DNA of 64,000 bases from Flavobacterium crassostreae (GTDB taxonomy: Bacteria; Bacteroidota; Bacteroidia; Flavobacteriales; Flavobacteriaceae): contig NZ_CP017688.1 of assembly GCF_001831475.1 (NCBI RefSeq), positions 558,001-622,000 of the forward strand. Direction: 5' to 3'. Positions 7,375 to 16,851 of this stretch are shown piece after piece. Made by a program: the position numbers and the translations under genes. Under the pieces are notes generated by a model, which worked only from the letters and a program-made list of their open reading frames with translations, searched no databases and was not told the origin of the DNA. Position 1 is the stretch's first letter. Each line of letters starts with the position of its first letter.

Positions 7375-10300
7375 TTAATTGAGTTTAAAATTGATTTGCA
7401 TTTTTTCGAGCGCCATCAAAAGTGGTTTGGATATATTTATTTTCAGACGTCTGCTTGGCATACTCAATTTAGTAACTACTTTTATTTCTTCGATTTCGTT
7501 TACGGTAACTACTCCAGAGACTTCAGAATCTGAAGCATCTTCATCAGGCATTAGGTCGTTGTCTTGCGTATCTGGTCCCGAAATTTTTTCGGTAACTAGT
7601 TTTTTTGTTTTCTCTAATTCCATCACTTCAAAGGCAACTTGATTATCGCCTTTGTATTCTTGAAACAAATGGTTTAGTTGTTGTATAAATTCGGGATCTA
7701 GATCTTTTATGTTTAACAAAACAACTAGTTTTTTGGCAAAATCATCCAACACATCCTGTAGGTATTGTACCAACATAAACTGTATTCGGGGATCGCTCTT
7801 TTTGCCGGTATCTTGATTGACCCAACCTTCTTTTACCAAAACCTTCATAAAGGTAAAGTTGTTTTGTATAAAAAAATGTCGAAATTTTAAATACTCTTCT
7901 CCAAAAATCTTAAACTCATAACTTTCATCATAGCCCTCTAGGGTAAATATCCCCCATCCTTTTCCGTTTTTGGCTACCCGATGCTGTACGTTGTTAATGA
8001 TGCCGCCAAAACTTAGGTTTTTGCCTACGTAGAACTCTAGGTTTTTAAGCGCTTCGAGTTTGGCATTACAAAAATATTTCATTTCAAATTTGTAATCGTC
8101 TAGAGGATGTCCCGAAATATAAATCCCTACAACTTCTTTCTCTTTGGCTAGTTTTTCCATGGTGCTCCAATCTTCGCACGGGGGCACCACGGGTTCTTCT
8201 ATTTGTACGTTACTAGACTCGCCAAACAAACTTACCTGCGAGCTGTTTTCATTTTCCTGAAATTTAGCACCATATTTAATCGCTTTTTCGTAAAAAGTAA
8301 TGCCATCTCCGTCATCATGAAAATATTGGGAACGCAACGTGCCTTCAAAAGAGTCAAAGCCTCCTGCAAGTATTAGGTTTTCTAAGGCTTTTTTGTTGGC
8401 TGCACGCAAATCAATGCGTTTGGTTAAATCAAAGACCGATTTGTAATGGCCGTCTTTTCTGTTTTCTACAATAGTATTCACGGCTCCTTGTCCTACGCCT
8501 TTGATGGCTCCCATCCCAAAACGAACTGCATAGGCATCATTTACAGTAAACTTATAGTACGATTCATTCACATCTGGACCCAAAACCTGCAATCCCATAC
8601 GCTTGCATTCTTCCATAAAAAAAGTAACTTGTTTGATGTCACTCATGTTATTGGACAGTACCGCTGCCATATATTCGGCTGGATAATGTGCTTTTAGGTA
8701 AGCCGTTTGGTAGGCAATCCAGGCATAACAGGTAGAGTGCGATTTATTGAAGGCGTAACTCGCAAATGCTTCCCAGTCTTTCCAAATTTTTTCCAGAACT
8801 TTGGCATCATGCCCTTTGGCAGCGGCTTGTTCTACAAACTTTGGTTTCATTTTATCTAGAACCTCTTTTTGTTTTTTACCCATCGCCTTACGCAAAACAT
8901 CGGCTTCTCCCTTGGTGAAATCTGCCAAGGATTGAGACAAAAGCATCACCTGCTCTTGGTAAACCGTAATTCCGTAGGTTTCGCCCAGGTATTCTTCGCA
9001 GGCATCCAAATCGTATTTGATTTCTTCTTCTCCGTTTTTTCTGCGTACAAAAGAAGGAATATACTCTAATGGTCCCGGACGATACAAGGCATTCATGGCA
9101 ATTAAATCTCCAAATACTGTAGGCTTTAAATCCTTCATGTATTTTTGCATTCCGGGAGATTCGTACTGAAAAATCCCTACGGTTTCTCCACGCTGAAAAA
9201 GTTCGTATGTTTTTGGATCATCAATAGGAAACGTATCCGGGTCTAAATCGATATTGCTTCGGTATTTTACCAGCTTGACTGTATCTTTAATAAGTGTAAG
9301 GGTTTTTAAACCCAAAAAGTCCATCTTTAATAATCCCGCACTCTCGGCCACCGAGTTATCAAATTGGGTAACATATAAATCCGAATCTTTGGCAGTAGTT
9401 ACCGGAACAAAATTGGTAATATCCGATGGGGTAATGATTACTCCACAGGCATGAATACCGGTATTACGCATGGAGCCTTCCAGAATTTTAGCCTGTTGGA
9501 TGGTTTCGCCGGCTAACTCGTCTGAGTTGGCTATGGCAATGAGTTCTTTTACGTTTTCAAATTCATCAGAACGTAGGGCTTTTTTGACATCGTCTTCGTT
9601 CTCGGATATAAAGCGAGCCAAATTCCACTTAGAAGGCATCATTGCCGGGATCAATTTGGCAATTCTATCGGCTTCAAATAAAGGCAAATCTAGCACACGT
9701 GCGGTATCTCGAATGGCAGACTTTGTAGCCATTTTACCATAGGTGATAATTTGGGCTACTTGATTGGCACCATATTTTTTGATAACATAATCCATCACAC
9801 GACCGCGACCTTCGTCATCAAAGTCAATATCAATATCGGGCATGGAAACTCGATCCGGATTCAAAAAACGCTCAAAAAGTAAATCGTATTTTATAGGGTC
9901 AATATTGGTAATTTTTAAACAATAAGCAACCGCAGATCCTGCAGCAGAACCACGACCAGGGCCAACAGAAACATCCATTTCTCTAGCCTTAGCGATAAAA
10001 TCTTGTACAATCAAGAAATACCCTGGATACCCCGAGTTAGAAATGGTCAATAACTCAAAATCCAATCGCTCTTGGATGGACTCGGTTATTTCGCCATACC
10101 GCTTTTTGGCTCCTTCTATAGTTAGGTGTCTTAGATACGCATTTTCTCCCCTTACGCCATTATCCACTTCGTCTTCGGGGTTTACAAATTCTGGCGGGAT
10201 ATCGTATTTTGGAAGCAACACATCCCGATAAAGCGAGTAAATTTCTACCTTATCTACAATTTCTTGAATATTACTAATGGCCTCTGGCAAATCTGCAAAG

Positions 10301-11901
10301 AGTTTTTTCATCTCCTCGCCCGATTTGTAATAATATTCTTGGTTGGGCAATCCGTAACGATATCCTCGACCACGACCTATGGGGGTTGCTTGTTTTTCGC
10401 CGTCTTTTACACACAATAAAATATCGTGTGCATTGGCATCTTCTTTCTTTAAATAGTAGCTGTTATTGGTTGCAATTATTTTTATCTGATGCTTTTTGGC
10501 AAATGCAATCAAGGTTTTGTTCACTCGGTTTTCGTCCTCTTGGTTGTGGCGCATGATTTCGAGATAAAAATCGGAGCCAAATTGGTTTTTCCACCAAACC
10601 AATGCTTCTTCGGCTTGGTTTTCGCCAATATTTAAAATCTTAGCCGGAATTTCTCCATATAAATTTCCAGAGAGCACCATCAGATCCTCTTTGTACTTTT
10701 CGACTATTTTTTTATCAATTCGGGGTACATAGTAAAATCCATCAATATTAGCTATTGACGACATTTTGGCCAGATTATGGTAGCCTACTTTGTTTTTGGC
10801 CAGCAATACCACTTGGTAGCCGTTGTCTTTTTTGGTTTTATCCAAATGGTTTTCGCAAATATTGAACGTGCAACCAACTATGGGTTTGATTTCGGTTTCG
10901 GTTGCTTCTTGACCACTTTCTACCAAGGTTTTATTTTTGGCGGAAGCTGCTTTATTATGGTTCATAATGGCGCTCACAAAATGGAAAGCGCCCATCATGT
11001 TTGCGGTATCCGTCATGGCAACAGCCGGAAAACCATTTTTGGCCGTAGCCGAAACTAGGGGCCCAATGCCAATGGTAGATTGTAAAACCGAAAATTGGGT
11101 ATGGTTGTGTAAATGCGCAAATTTGGCCTCTGCTAACACTTTTGTATTCTCTAAAAGTTCGTCTTTAGAGATTTTAACACTTCCTTTTTCGCCAAATTGT
11201 TGCCGGATTTTATCCGAGGCTTGTTTTAAATTGATGTGTTTTAATCCAATGAGCTGGATTTCTGTTGGGTTTTTATCTTGAAATTCCTTAAAATAGCTGG
11301 CCGGAACATCTAATTCTTCTTTGGTAAAACGTTCTCTACGTAGTAATTCTAAAAAACATCGGGTAGTTGCCTCCACATCGGCAGTGGCATTGTGCGCTTC
11401 AGAAAATGGTTTGTTAAATAAATATTGGTGTAGCTCTGTAAGGGTAGGCAACTTAAATTTGCCTCCTCGACCTCCGGGTAATTGCAATAGTTTTGCCGTA
11501 ACCTCTGTACAAGTATCCAGCACAGGCATGGTAGCCATAGGAGACTCCACCCCCATCCGATGCAACTCAGCGCCCATAATATTTATATCAAAACCTAGAT
11601 TTTGACCCACAATGTATTTAGCCTTGCTCAAGGCTTCATTAAATTTCTCCAAAACGGCAGCAAGAGGTATTCCTTCGGCGGCAGCTAACTCGGTGGATAT
11701 TCCGTGGATACGTTCGGCATCGTACGGAATATTAAAGCCTTCGGGCTGAACCAAATAATCTTGGTGCTCGATGAGTTTTCCCATCGCATCGTGCAACTGC
11801 CACGCAATTTGTATGCAACGAGGCCAATTGTCTGAATCCGTAATGGGTGCATCCCAACGTTTTGGCAATCCTGTGGTTTCGGTATCAAATATTAAGTACA
11901 T
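7375..11901 (-). CDS. dnaE: DNA polymerase III subunit alpha with fused N-terminal 3'-5' exonuclease
   Basis: 1508 residues, replicative polymerase. Residues 1-190 form a DnaQ-like DEDDh exonuclease: ExoI FDTETTG (Asp6, Glu8), ExoII Asp105 in NLGFDINIMG, ExoIII HNATAD (His170, Asp175), all intact. The PHP domain starts near 258 (FAHLHNHTQFS). The polymerase catalytic core includes GPGRGSAAGSAVAYC (about 647-661) and PDIDIDFDD (688-696) with the metal-binding aspartates. The C-terminal part contains helix-hairpin-helix and OB-fold regions. Proofreading in cis is common in Bacteroidota DnaE. A -7 box TAAATTTG (11959 to 11952) lies 50 bp upstream. Confidence 0.96.
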   Translation of the reverse strand: MYLIFDTETTGLPKRWDAPITDSDNWPRCIQIAWQLHDAMGKLIEHQDYLVQPEGFNIPYDAERIHGISTELAAAEGIPLAAVLEKFNEALSKAKYIVGQNLGFDINIMGAELHRMGVESPMATMPVLDTCTEVTAKLLQLPGGRGGKFKLPTLTELHQYLFNKPFSEAHNATADVEATTRCFLELLRRERFTKEELDVPASYFKEFQDKNPTEIQLIGLKHINLKQASDKIRQQFGEKGSVKISKDELLENTKVLAEAKFAHLHNHTQFSVLQSTIGIGPLVSATAKNGFPAVAMTDTANMMGAFHFVSAIMNHNKAASAKNKTLVESGQEATETEIKPIVGCTFNICENHLDKTKKDNGYQVVLLAKNKVGYHNLAKMSSIANIDGFYYVPRIDKKIVEKYKEDLMVLSGNLYGEIPAKILNIGENQAEEALVWWKNQFGSDFYLEIMRHNQEDENRVNKTLIAFAKKHQIKIIATNNSYYLKKEDANAHDILLCVKDGEKQATPIGRGRGYRYGLPNQEYYYKSGEEMKKLFADLPEAISNIQEIVDKVEIYSLYRDVLLPKYDIPPEFVNPEDEVDNGVRGENAYLRHLTIEGAKKRYGEITESIQERLDFELLTISNSGYPGYFLIVQDFIAKAREMDVSVGPGRGSAAGSAVAYCLKITNIDPIKYDLLFERFLNPDRVSMPDIDIDFDDEGRGRVMDYVIKKYGANQVAQIITYGKMATKSAIRDTARVLDLPLFEADRIAKLIPAMMPSKWNLARFISENEDDVKKALRSDEFENVKELIAIANSDELAGETIQQAKILEGSMRNTGIHACGVIITPSDITNFVPVTTAKDSDLYVTQFDNSVAESAGLLKMDFLGLKTLTLIKDTVKLVKYRSNIDLDPDTFPIDDPKTYELFQRGETVGIFQYESPGMQKYMKDLKPTVFGDLIAMNALYRPGPLEYIPSFVRRKNGEEEIKYDLDACEEYLGETYGITVYQEQVMLLSQSLADFTKGEADVLRKAMGKKQKEVLDKMKPKFVEQAAAKGHDAKVLEKIWKDWEAFASYAFNKSHSTCYAWIAYQTAYLKAHYPAEYMAAVLSNNMSDIKQVTFFMEECKRMGLQVLGPDVNESYYKFTVNDAYAVRFGMGAIKGVGQGAVNTIVENRKDGHYKSVFDLTKRIDLRAANKKALENLILAGGFDSFEGTLRSQYFHDDGDGITFYEKAIKYGAKFQENENSSQVSLFGESSNVQIEEPVVPPCEDWSTMEKLAKEKEVVGIYISGHPLDDYKFEMKYFCNAKLEALKNLEFYVGKNLSFGGIINNVQHRVAKNGKGWGIFTLEGYDESYEFKIFGEEYLKFRHFFIQNNFTFMKVLVKEGWVNQDTGKKSDPRIQFMLVQYLQDVLDDFAKKLVVLLNIKDLDPEFIQQLNHLFQEYKGDNQVAFEVMELEKTKKLVTEKISGPDTQDNDLMPDEDASDSEVSGVVTVNEIEEIKVVTKLSMPSRRLKINISKPLLMALEKMQINFKLN

Positions 11902-11951
11902 AGCTGTTAATCAATTGGTTGTATTTTGCTAAAAAAGCAAAAAAGGAATTT

Positions 11952-11959
11952 CAAATTTA
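11952..11959 (-). promoter_or_regulatory. Putative dnaE promoter -7 box
   Basis: Minus strand TAAATTTG about 50 bp before the dnaE ATG; a TTG at 11986-11984 is 24 bp upstream, slightly longer than usual. Confidence 0.45.
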
Positions 11960-12101
11960 GTCTTTTTTTACTTAAAGGAAAGCCAAGTTATCAACAAAAA
12001 AACACAGAAAACTGCTTTGTATTACTGGAAACAGCTTTCTGTTTTTATAAATTCGTAATTGATTAAACAACCATCCTCTGCATGGCATTTTGTGTTTTAG
12101 G

Positions 12102-14429
12102 TTAGTCAGATGCCGCAACCCAGTTTAAATCTTGTTGGTATTTTAAAATCTTGTTGTCTGCCAAAGGATCCATCACCAGTAGATAAATCCATTGGTTATC
12201 TAGCAGGTTTTTAAGATGTTTATTTCTAGACAAAATTGCAGTAACAGTAGATATTGGCGCTTGGATCATTACCGATAATCGTAAGGGTTGGTGGTACATT
12301 TCTTCGTCTGAATTGTTTACAGACTGCAGTGGAAGCCCTGCTTTTATGTCGCCTCCATTGCCTTGGACTACTCCAAATTTTCCGGTTACATTCTGTGTTA
12401 TTTTTGAACCACTACCAAAAATATCGTTGTCAACTGTCGAAAAGTAGTAGTGATTATTAATCCATTGGGCTACCACCATTGGCCCTTGCATAATGCCTTC
12501 TAGGGCTGTGCCTTTGAGGTCGGTTTTCCAGTTATAGGAATGAAGAAAACAACGGCCGTCTAAGTTTTTATCTTTAGTTAAATTTCTTGGTCCTACAATA
12601 AATCCAGCATTTTTTGCCAGCCCCCATTCAGGTCGTGTTTCTCCCCAATTGTTTGCTTTTTTGTGTGCCAAAGCAACGCTGTCTTTTCTGCCTAGTCTTT
12701 CTTGCGTAGCCGATTTTTGTGTTGCGACTAAACTTGTTTTTAACTTTTGCAATACTTCTGTGTGCGAGGCAGGAACTTCTGAGTCAAACAATACAATTGC
12801 ATCTGTAGTTGTGTTGTGTTCGGCTCCTATAAAAACAGTTGTAGCAGGGATAACAATGCCAAAATCTCGGTTTAGTGCTTGTTTTACTGCTTTCATGTTG
12901 GCCAATTTAGCAAGCATTCTGGCGTTGTGTCTCCCCGGACTTGCAGCGCAAGCCCCACAATCTAAACTAGATGCAAAGGCATTGTTTGCCGAATGGCTTC
13001 CGTGGCCTGCAAAAACAATTAGTGGCGCAAATTGCTCCCATCCTAGCAAATCAAATGCAGATTTGACGATAGCAACTTTTTCTTCCAATGGAATAGGTAG
13101 CTCTACGTCCTCATGATTGCAACTAGTTTTGATTTGAGGCTCCATTATAGACTCTAATTCGCCTTCGTTTTTATTATTTTTTGGATACAAATAGCCCGGC
13201 AAAAGCGTTTTGGTTAATAATGAAATTCCGTAAAAAACACCCGATCCTTCTACATACCCAAAGGCAGACGGAAGCATGTTTTTCATTCTTTTTAGAAAAA
13301 AGTTTTTAAATTCTAGCTGTTTGTTTTGCCGTTGGTAGTGTGCCAATTTTTCTGATTGATTGGTTTGTGCCACCTCAGACACCTGGTAGGCAGAGTTCAC
13401 AATAGGAGGGCAGGATTTGCGAGTAGTACCGTCCTTTATACTTTTATAATCCATTGCGATGCCAAAAAAACCAGCATAGCCAAAAGTTTCATACGGTCCA
13501 TTTTTTTCGATATGTCTTCTAATTAATTCGGATCGTGTATCAATGCAAAACACTAATTGCGCCTCTGGACTCTCTTTATTGGTTACTGAAATTTGGTTTG
13601 TTATTTGGTGGTTTTCCAAGAGTTGAACAAGGCCATTTTGCCAACTTTGATCCCAAGCTTTCAGCCAGATACCTTGCAGTTTTGATACGTTATTAGGGCT
13701 TGATTGAGCCACTGTTTTAGGCACTATGGCTGTTCCAGTTTTTTGAGCAATCCATAATCTTACAGCCAAATAATCCTGCAAGTCAACCGGATATTTTTCT
13801 TGCCATAAGGAGTTGGATTCGCTTCTATATTTGATATATCCAGTCCATCCTGGTAGTGCAGCCAAATGGTGCGTGAAGATTTTTGTTATTTCTGCCTCGG
13901 TGTAGTTGTTTAAAATAGTATTTAAAGTCTCGCTGCTTGTAGTTGGAATTTCAGCAATACCAGTTTTAGGAAGATCGGTATCGTAAATAGCAAGTTTTCG
14001 CCATGCGTTGTAAAAACCTTCCCTTTTGTTAGGCATTTCCCATTCGGCTAAACCTTCGTCCATAAAAGCTGCAAGCAATTTTGCTATAATGGTGTCTAGG
14101 GCATGCGCCTTGTTTGCACGCTTTTTTGGCGGAACCGCTTTCATTTGGTTCAAGTAAAACTCAGGAGACTCCGTTAGCTGGTTTTCTTGCAATAACTTTA
14201 CAAGTGTCTTTTTGTTTATTTCTCCATTATTCCAAGCTTGACTAAAAACAGCCGTTTCAGGAAAAACTTTAGCGTTAAGCATCCTTTTAGCTTCAGCTAC
14301 AGCTTCTTCAAATGGCATTTGCTCGTATCCTGATAATGGGTTTGAGGTAACAAAGGAGTATAGGGGCCAGGTTTTTCCAATACTCTTTGCTGCTTCTGCA
14401 ATACTTTTTTTAATACTGGAATGGATCAT
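12102..14429 (-). CDS. dabA: Inorganic carbon transporter subunit DabA (DUF2309)
   Basis: 775 residues. DabA is the cytosolic, beta-carbonic-anhydrase-like subunit of the DAB complex that converts CO2 to bicarbonate, coupled to ion flow through DabB. The zinc-site residues described for Halothiobacillus DabA (Cys, Asp, His, Cys) are recognisable: Cys295 and Asp297 in LVFCIDTRSE, His476 in FAGHGSHS, and Cys491 in LDCGACAASPGRHNAR. The His-to-Cys spacing of 15 residues is the same as in the characterised protein. It begins 2 bp after dabB on the same strand, so the pair is co-transcribed. In a heterotroph the pair probably supplies bicarbonate to carboxylases at low CO2. Confidence 0.92.
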   Translation of the reverse strand: MIHSSIKKSIAEAAKSIGKTWPLYSFVTSNPLSGYEQMPFEEAVAEAKRMLNAKVFPETAVFSQAWNNGEINKKTLVKLLQENQLTESPEFYLNQMKAVPPKKRANKAHALDTIIAKLLAAFMDEGLAEWEMPNKREGFYNAWRKLAIYDTDLPKTGIAEIPTTSSETLNTILNNYTEAEITKIFTHHLAALPGWTGYIKYRSESNSLWQEKYPVDLQDYLAVRLWIAQKTGTAIVPKTVAQSSPNNVSKLQGIWLKAWDQSWQNGLVQLLENHQITNQISVTNKESPEAQLVFCIDTRSELIRRHIEKNGPYETFGYAGFFGIAMDYKSIKDGTTRKSCPPIVNSAYQVSEVAQTNQSEKLAHYQRQNKQLEFKNFFLKRMKNMLPSAFGYVEGSGVFYGISLLTKTLLPGYLYPKNNKNEGELESIMEPQIKTSCNHEDVELPIPLEEKVAIVKSAFDLLGWEQFAPLIVFAGHGSHSANNAFASSLDCGACAASPGRHNARMLAKLANMKAVKQALNRDFGIVIPATTVFIGAEHNTTTDAIVLFDSEVPASHTEVLQKLKTSLVATQKSATQERLGRKDSVALAHKKANNWGETRPEWGLAKNAGFIVGPRNLTKDKNLDGRCFLHSYNWKTDLKGTALEGIMQGPMVVAQWINNHYYFSTVDNDIFGSGSKITQNVTGKFGVVQGNGGDIKAGLPLQSVNNSDEEMYHQPLRLSVMIQAPISTVTAILSRNKHLKNLLDNQWIYLLVMDPLADNKILKYQQDLNWVAASD

Positions 14430-14431
14430 AC

Positions 14432-15865
14432 TTATTTGGATTTAGATAGCAAAATAGTTCTTTTGGCAGGTTGTGAGAGGTTTAGTAACGTCATGTATAG
14501 GTGCGGGTATTTGCGATATATTCCTAATTTCATGATAAAGAAACCTACAAGAAATACGACTCCAAATCCAATTTCTATTGTTGTTAGCGATTGTGGGGCA
14601 GCAATCATCGGCATGCTTTGCATCAAACTAGTTATGCAGTTGTACACCAATGCGTAGGAGACTATTCCGATGCTAAATAAAAGTATCGGCAAATAGATTT
14701 TTTGCAAAGAACTAAGGCTTTTTTCTTTTAGAATAGTATGCGTTACTTGTCCAACCGTAATGGCAACAATCAAAGTCAAGAAGATGCCGCTATTAACAGC
14801 TATTACTTTACCGGTCAGAATATTGAAAAGATACGCGCCTATCATTCCAAAAAGTAAAACCAGTAGTGCTTGCCAAGGTTTGGTTTTAATATTTTTTGGC
14901 TTGGTCGGTTTTACCATCCCAATCTCTTCATTTGCAGATAAAAAAAGCTGTGCTTTATAAAACCCATGAAGAATTAAATGCACTACCGCAGCATTAAAAA
15001 AACCAAGTCCACATTGCATAATCATAAAACCCATTTGTGCAATGGTTGAACAAGCCAATCTTTGTTTCACATTTACCTGAAGTAATTTGGTAAATTGGGC
15101 AAGTACTGCAGTCAATCCTCCAATGACAAAAAGAATGCTAAGCGTGTTTGAAGCCACTAAAACTGTTGAGAATAACGTTAGTAAAATTCCAGATCCATTT
15201 ACAAATCCTGCATGCATCAAAGCAGAAGCTGGTGTAGGCGCTGTCATGGCCGAAAGTAACCAACGGTGGAACGGATAAATAGCGGACTGTATGAGTGCCG
15301 CCATGATAATGCACAATGCTGCAAAAAAAGTCCTCTGCTGAGGGACCGTATTTATTTGAGAAGTGATCCCACTTAGTGTGAAATCTTGGAGCTGAAAAGC
15401 AAGCAACAAAACCCCTATACTCAAAAAAATACTTCCGGAAACAAAATACTTCAAAGCAAATCGTGAAGCTTCTTTGGCTTCTTCCCATCGAGAATCACTA
15501 CCTATTAATTGCGACATAAAAATTCCCATAGCCATCCACATGGCCAATAACAAGAACACATTGTTTGCCATCACAAAAATCATGATAGTAATTGTAAAAC
15601 CAAGGCAAAGCAAAGAGAATTTGGTGTGGTATTTAAACCCTTTTAAATACTGGATTGCATAAGTACTCAGTAGAGCACTAAAAAAAGTTACCAAATTCCA
15701 GATCAACAAGGTAAATCCGTTGATTTTAAGTATGTTTCCTAGCTGTAGTTCGGGTATAAATGGATAGGCGTAGACTAGATAAATACTGTTTAGTAAGAAA
15801 AAAAACCATAGAAGATAGTTTATAATCCGGTTGGTCAATTGTTGCGATAGATTTTTTGATGGCAT
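14432..15865 (-). CDS. dabB: Inorganic carbon transporter subunit DabB (NuoL/Mrp-like membrane protein)
   Basis: 477 residues, very hydrophobic, with about 13 predicted membrane spans. It belongs to the proton-conducting antiporter family of NADH dehydrogenase subunit 5. Characteristic segments are the lysine-containing helix region IQSAIYPFHRWLLSAMTAPTPASALMHAG (about 195-225), which is the family signature, and LACSTIAQMGFMIMQCGLG. It is shorter than complex I NuoL, as expected for DabB, and there are no other nuo genes nearby. It sits between the small first gene of the operon and dabA and presumably gives DabA its ion-gradient coupling. Confidence 0.9.
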   Translation of the reverse strand: MPSKNLSQQLTNRIINYLLWFFFLLNSIYLVYAYPFIPELQLGNILKINGFTLLIWNLVTFFSALLSTYAIQYLKGFKYHTKFSLLCLGFTITIMIFVMANNVFLLLAMWMAMGIFMSQLIGSDSRWEEAKEASRFALKYFVSGSIFLSIGVLLLAFQLQDFTLSGITSQINTVPQQRTFFAALCIIMAALIQSAIYPFHRWLLSAMTAPTPASALMHAGFVNGSGILLTLFSTVLVASNTLSILFVIGGLTAVLAQFTKLLQVNVKQRLACSTIAQMGFMIMQCGLGFFNAAVVHLILHGFYKAQLFLSANEEIGMVKPTKPKNIKTKPWQALLVLLFGMIGAYLFNILTGKVIAVNSGIFLTLIVAITVGQVTHTILKEKSLSSLQKIYLPILLFSIGIVSYALVYNCITSLMQSMPMIAAPQSLTTIEIGFGVVFLVGFFIMKLGIYRKYPHLYMTLLNLSQPAKRTILLSKSK

Positions 15866-15875
15866 TGTTCTATTT

Positions 15876-16202
15876 TTAAGAGTGACTAGTTACCAAAGCG
15901 ATCTCCAGAAGGCCGTTGATCGTTACCTTTGTTTGTAAACCTTTGGCGGTATTGACGAAGTTTTTGACCAATTGTTTGTCATTTTCGAGTGCTTGGATCC
16001 GGTCGTCTATCTCTTTTAAATTGCTTTTATGGTTTAGTTCCCATTTTTGTAATCTTTGCTTTTGGTGAAAATTTATTTTTTGGTCCAGTAAAGCCATTAC
16101 AACTTCCAAAGCTTCGGAAGGAGTAAAAATACCTTTTATCAATGGAATGTTTTGCGAGGATTTACTCAGTTGCATTTGTGTCTCTAAATTCATGGTAGTC
16201 AT
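15876..16202 (-). CDS. Small coiled-coil protein heading the dab operon, function unknown
   Basis: 108 residues, not recognised. It has no signal peptide or membrane span. Residues 25-75 are helical and charged (LLDQKINFHQKQRLQKWELNHK, then KEIDDRIQALENDKQLVKNF), compatible with a coiled coil. It ends 10 bp before dabB and a -7 box precedes it, so it is the first gene of a three-gene operon. The ATG at 16202 is followed three codons later by a second ATG that could also be used. An accessory or regulatory role for the carbon transporter is inferred only from position. Confidence 0.65.
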   Translation of the reverse strand: MTTMNLETQMQLSKSSQNIPLIKGIFTPSEALEVVMALLDQKINFHQKQRLQKWELNHKSNLKEIDDRIQALENDKQLVKNFVNTAKGLQTKVTINGLLEIALVTSHS

Positions 16203-16231
16203 TTTTAAAAGTTTTGTTTTTAAATCTGAGG

Positions 16232-16239
16232 CAAATTTA
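16232..16239 (-). promoter_or_regulatory. Putative dab operon promoter -7 box
   Basis: Minus strand TAAATTTG followed by CC, about 30 bp upstream of the small first gene; no clear TTG at the expected distance. Confidence 0.5.
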
Positions 16240-16851
16240 GAACGACAAATTCATTTATTTTTATTTATATTTATTATACTATACATAAGGATTATTTATG
16301 CATTATAAAATTTTTTGAAGCACTCAAGATCTAGTTTAATTTGGTGTTGCATTGAGAGATAAATGGCAACGTTTTGTTCCAATTTAGTTTCAAAACAAAC
16401 CATATGTATTTTTGGATGTCGTAATAATTATTCTTAATAAATACCGCAAAACACGATGGTAAAACAACCCTAAAAACCACTTTAACTCCCTATTTGACTT
16501 AAGTGAATTTAAAGAATTATTACGAACTATCCCTGCTTATAATCTAAAAATACCTGGTTTTTTACTAAAAAATTAAAAAAAACACAACAAAACCAACAAC
16601 TTATTAAAAACTAAAAAAAACAGCCAAACTCTAAATTATAATTACAAATACGGTTTTTTTTAATTTCTACTTGTGTAGTAGAAATAACCCATAGTATAAA
16701 CAAGTCTACATTGGTGTACGTAATTTCATTTTGGGTATCGTATAAAACAAAATATCAAAACCGGTTCTAGAGATCTTTTTTTTACATTCGCCTACCTATT
16801 ATTATTGCCCCAAATGTTGGAGTAATAAAATTACAATTAAAAAACATTAAA
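16240..16851. other. Intergenic region between the dab operon and leuC
   Basis: About 610 bp of AT-rich sequence without a convincing gene and with no leucine-rich leader peptide. It holds an imperfect long-range inverted repeat (CGTAATAATT at 16420-16429 with AATTATTACG at 16515-16524), the 9-bp hairpin at 16663-16685, and a degenerate -7 box TACATTCG at 16783-16790 that may be the leuC promoter, giving a leader of about 60 nt. Confidence 0.5.
16663..16685 (+). repeat. 9-bp inverted repeat in the leuC upstream region
   Basis: ATTTCTACT (16663-16671) and AGTAGAAAT (16677-16685) form a perfect 9-bp stem with a 5-base loop TGTGT. It could be an operator for a leucine-pathway regulator or an RNA hairpin, and lies about 100 bp upstream of the likely promoter. 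Confidence 0.5.

Noticed and set aside
16663..16685. Hairpin in the leuC leader resembling the Cas12a crRNA repeat core (TTTCTAC...GTAG)
   Set aside because: It occurs once, has no spacer-repeat structure, and there are no cas genes in the window. The stem is a simple 9-bp inverted repeat, so the likeness is taken as chance.
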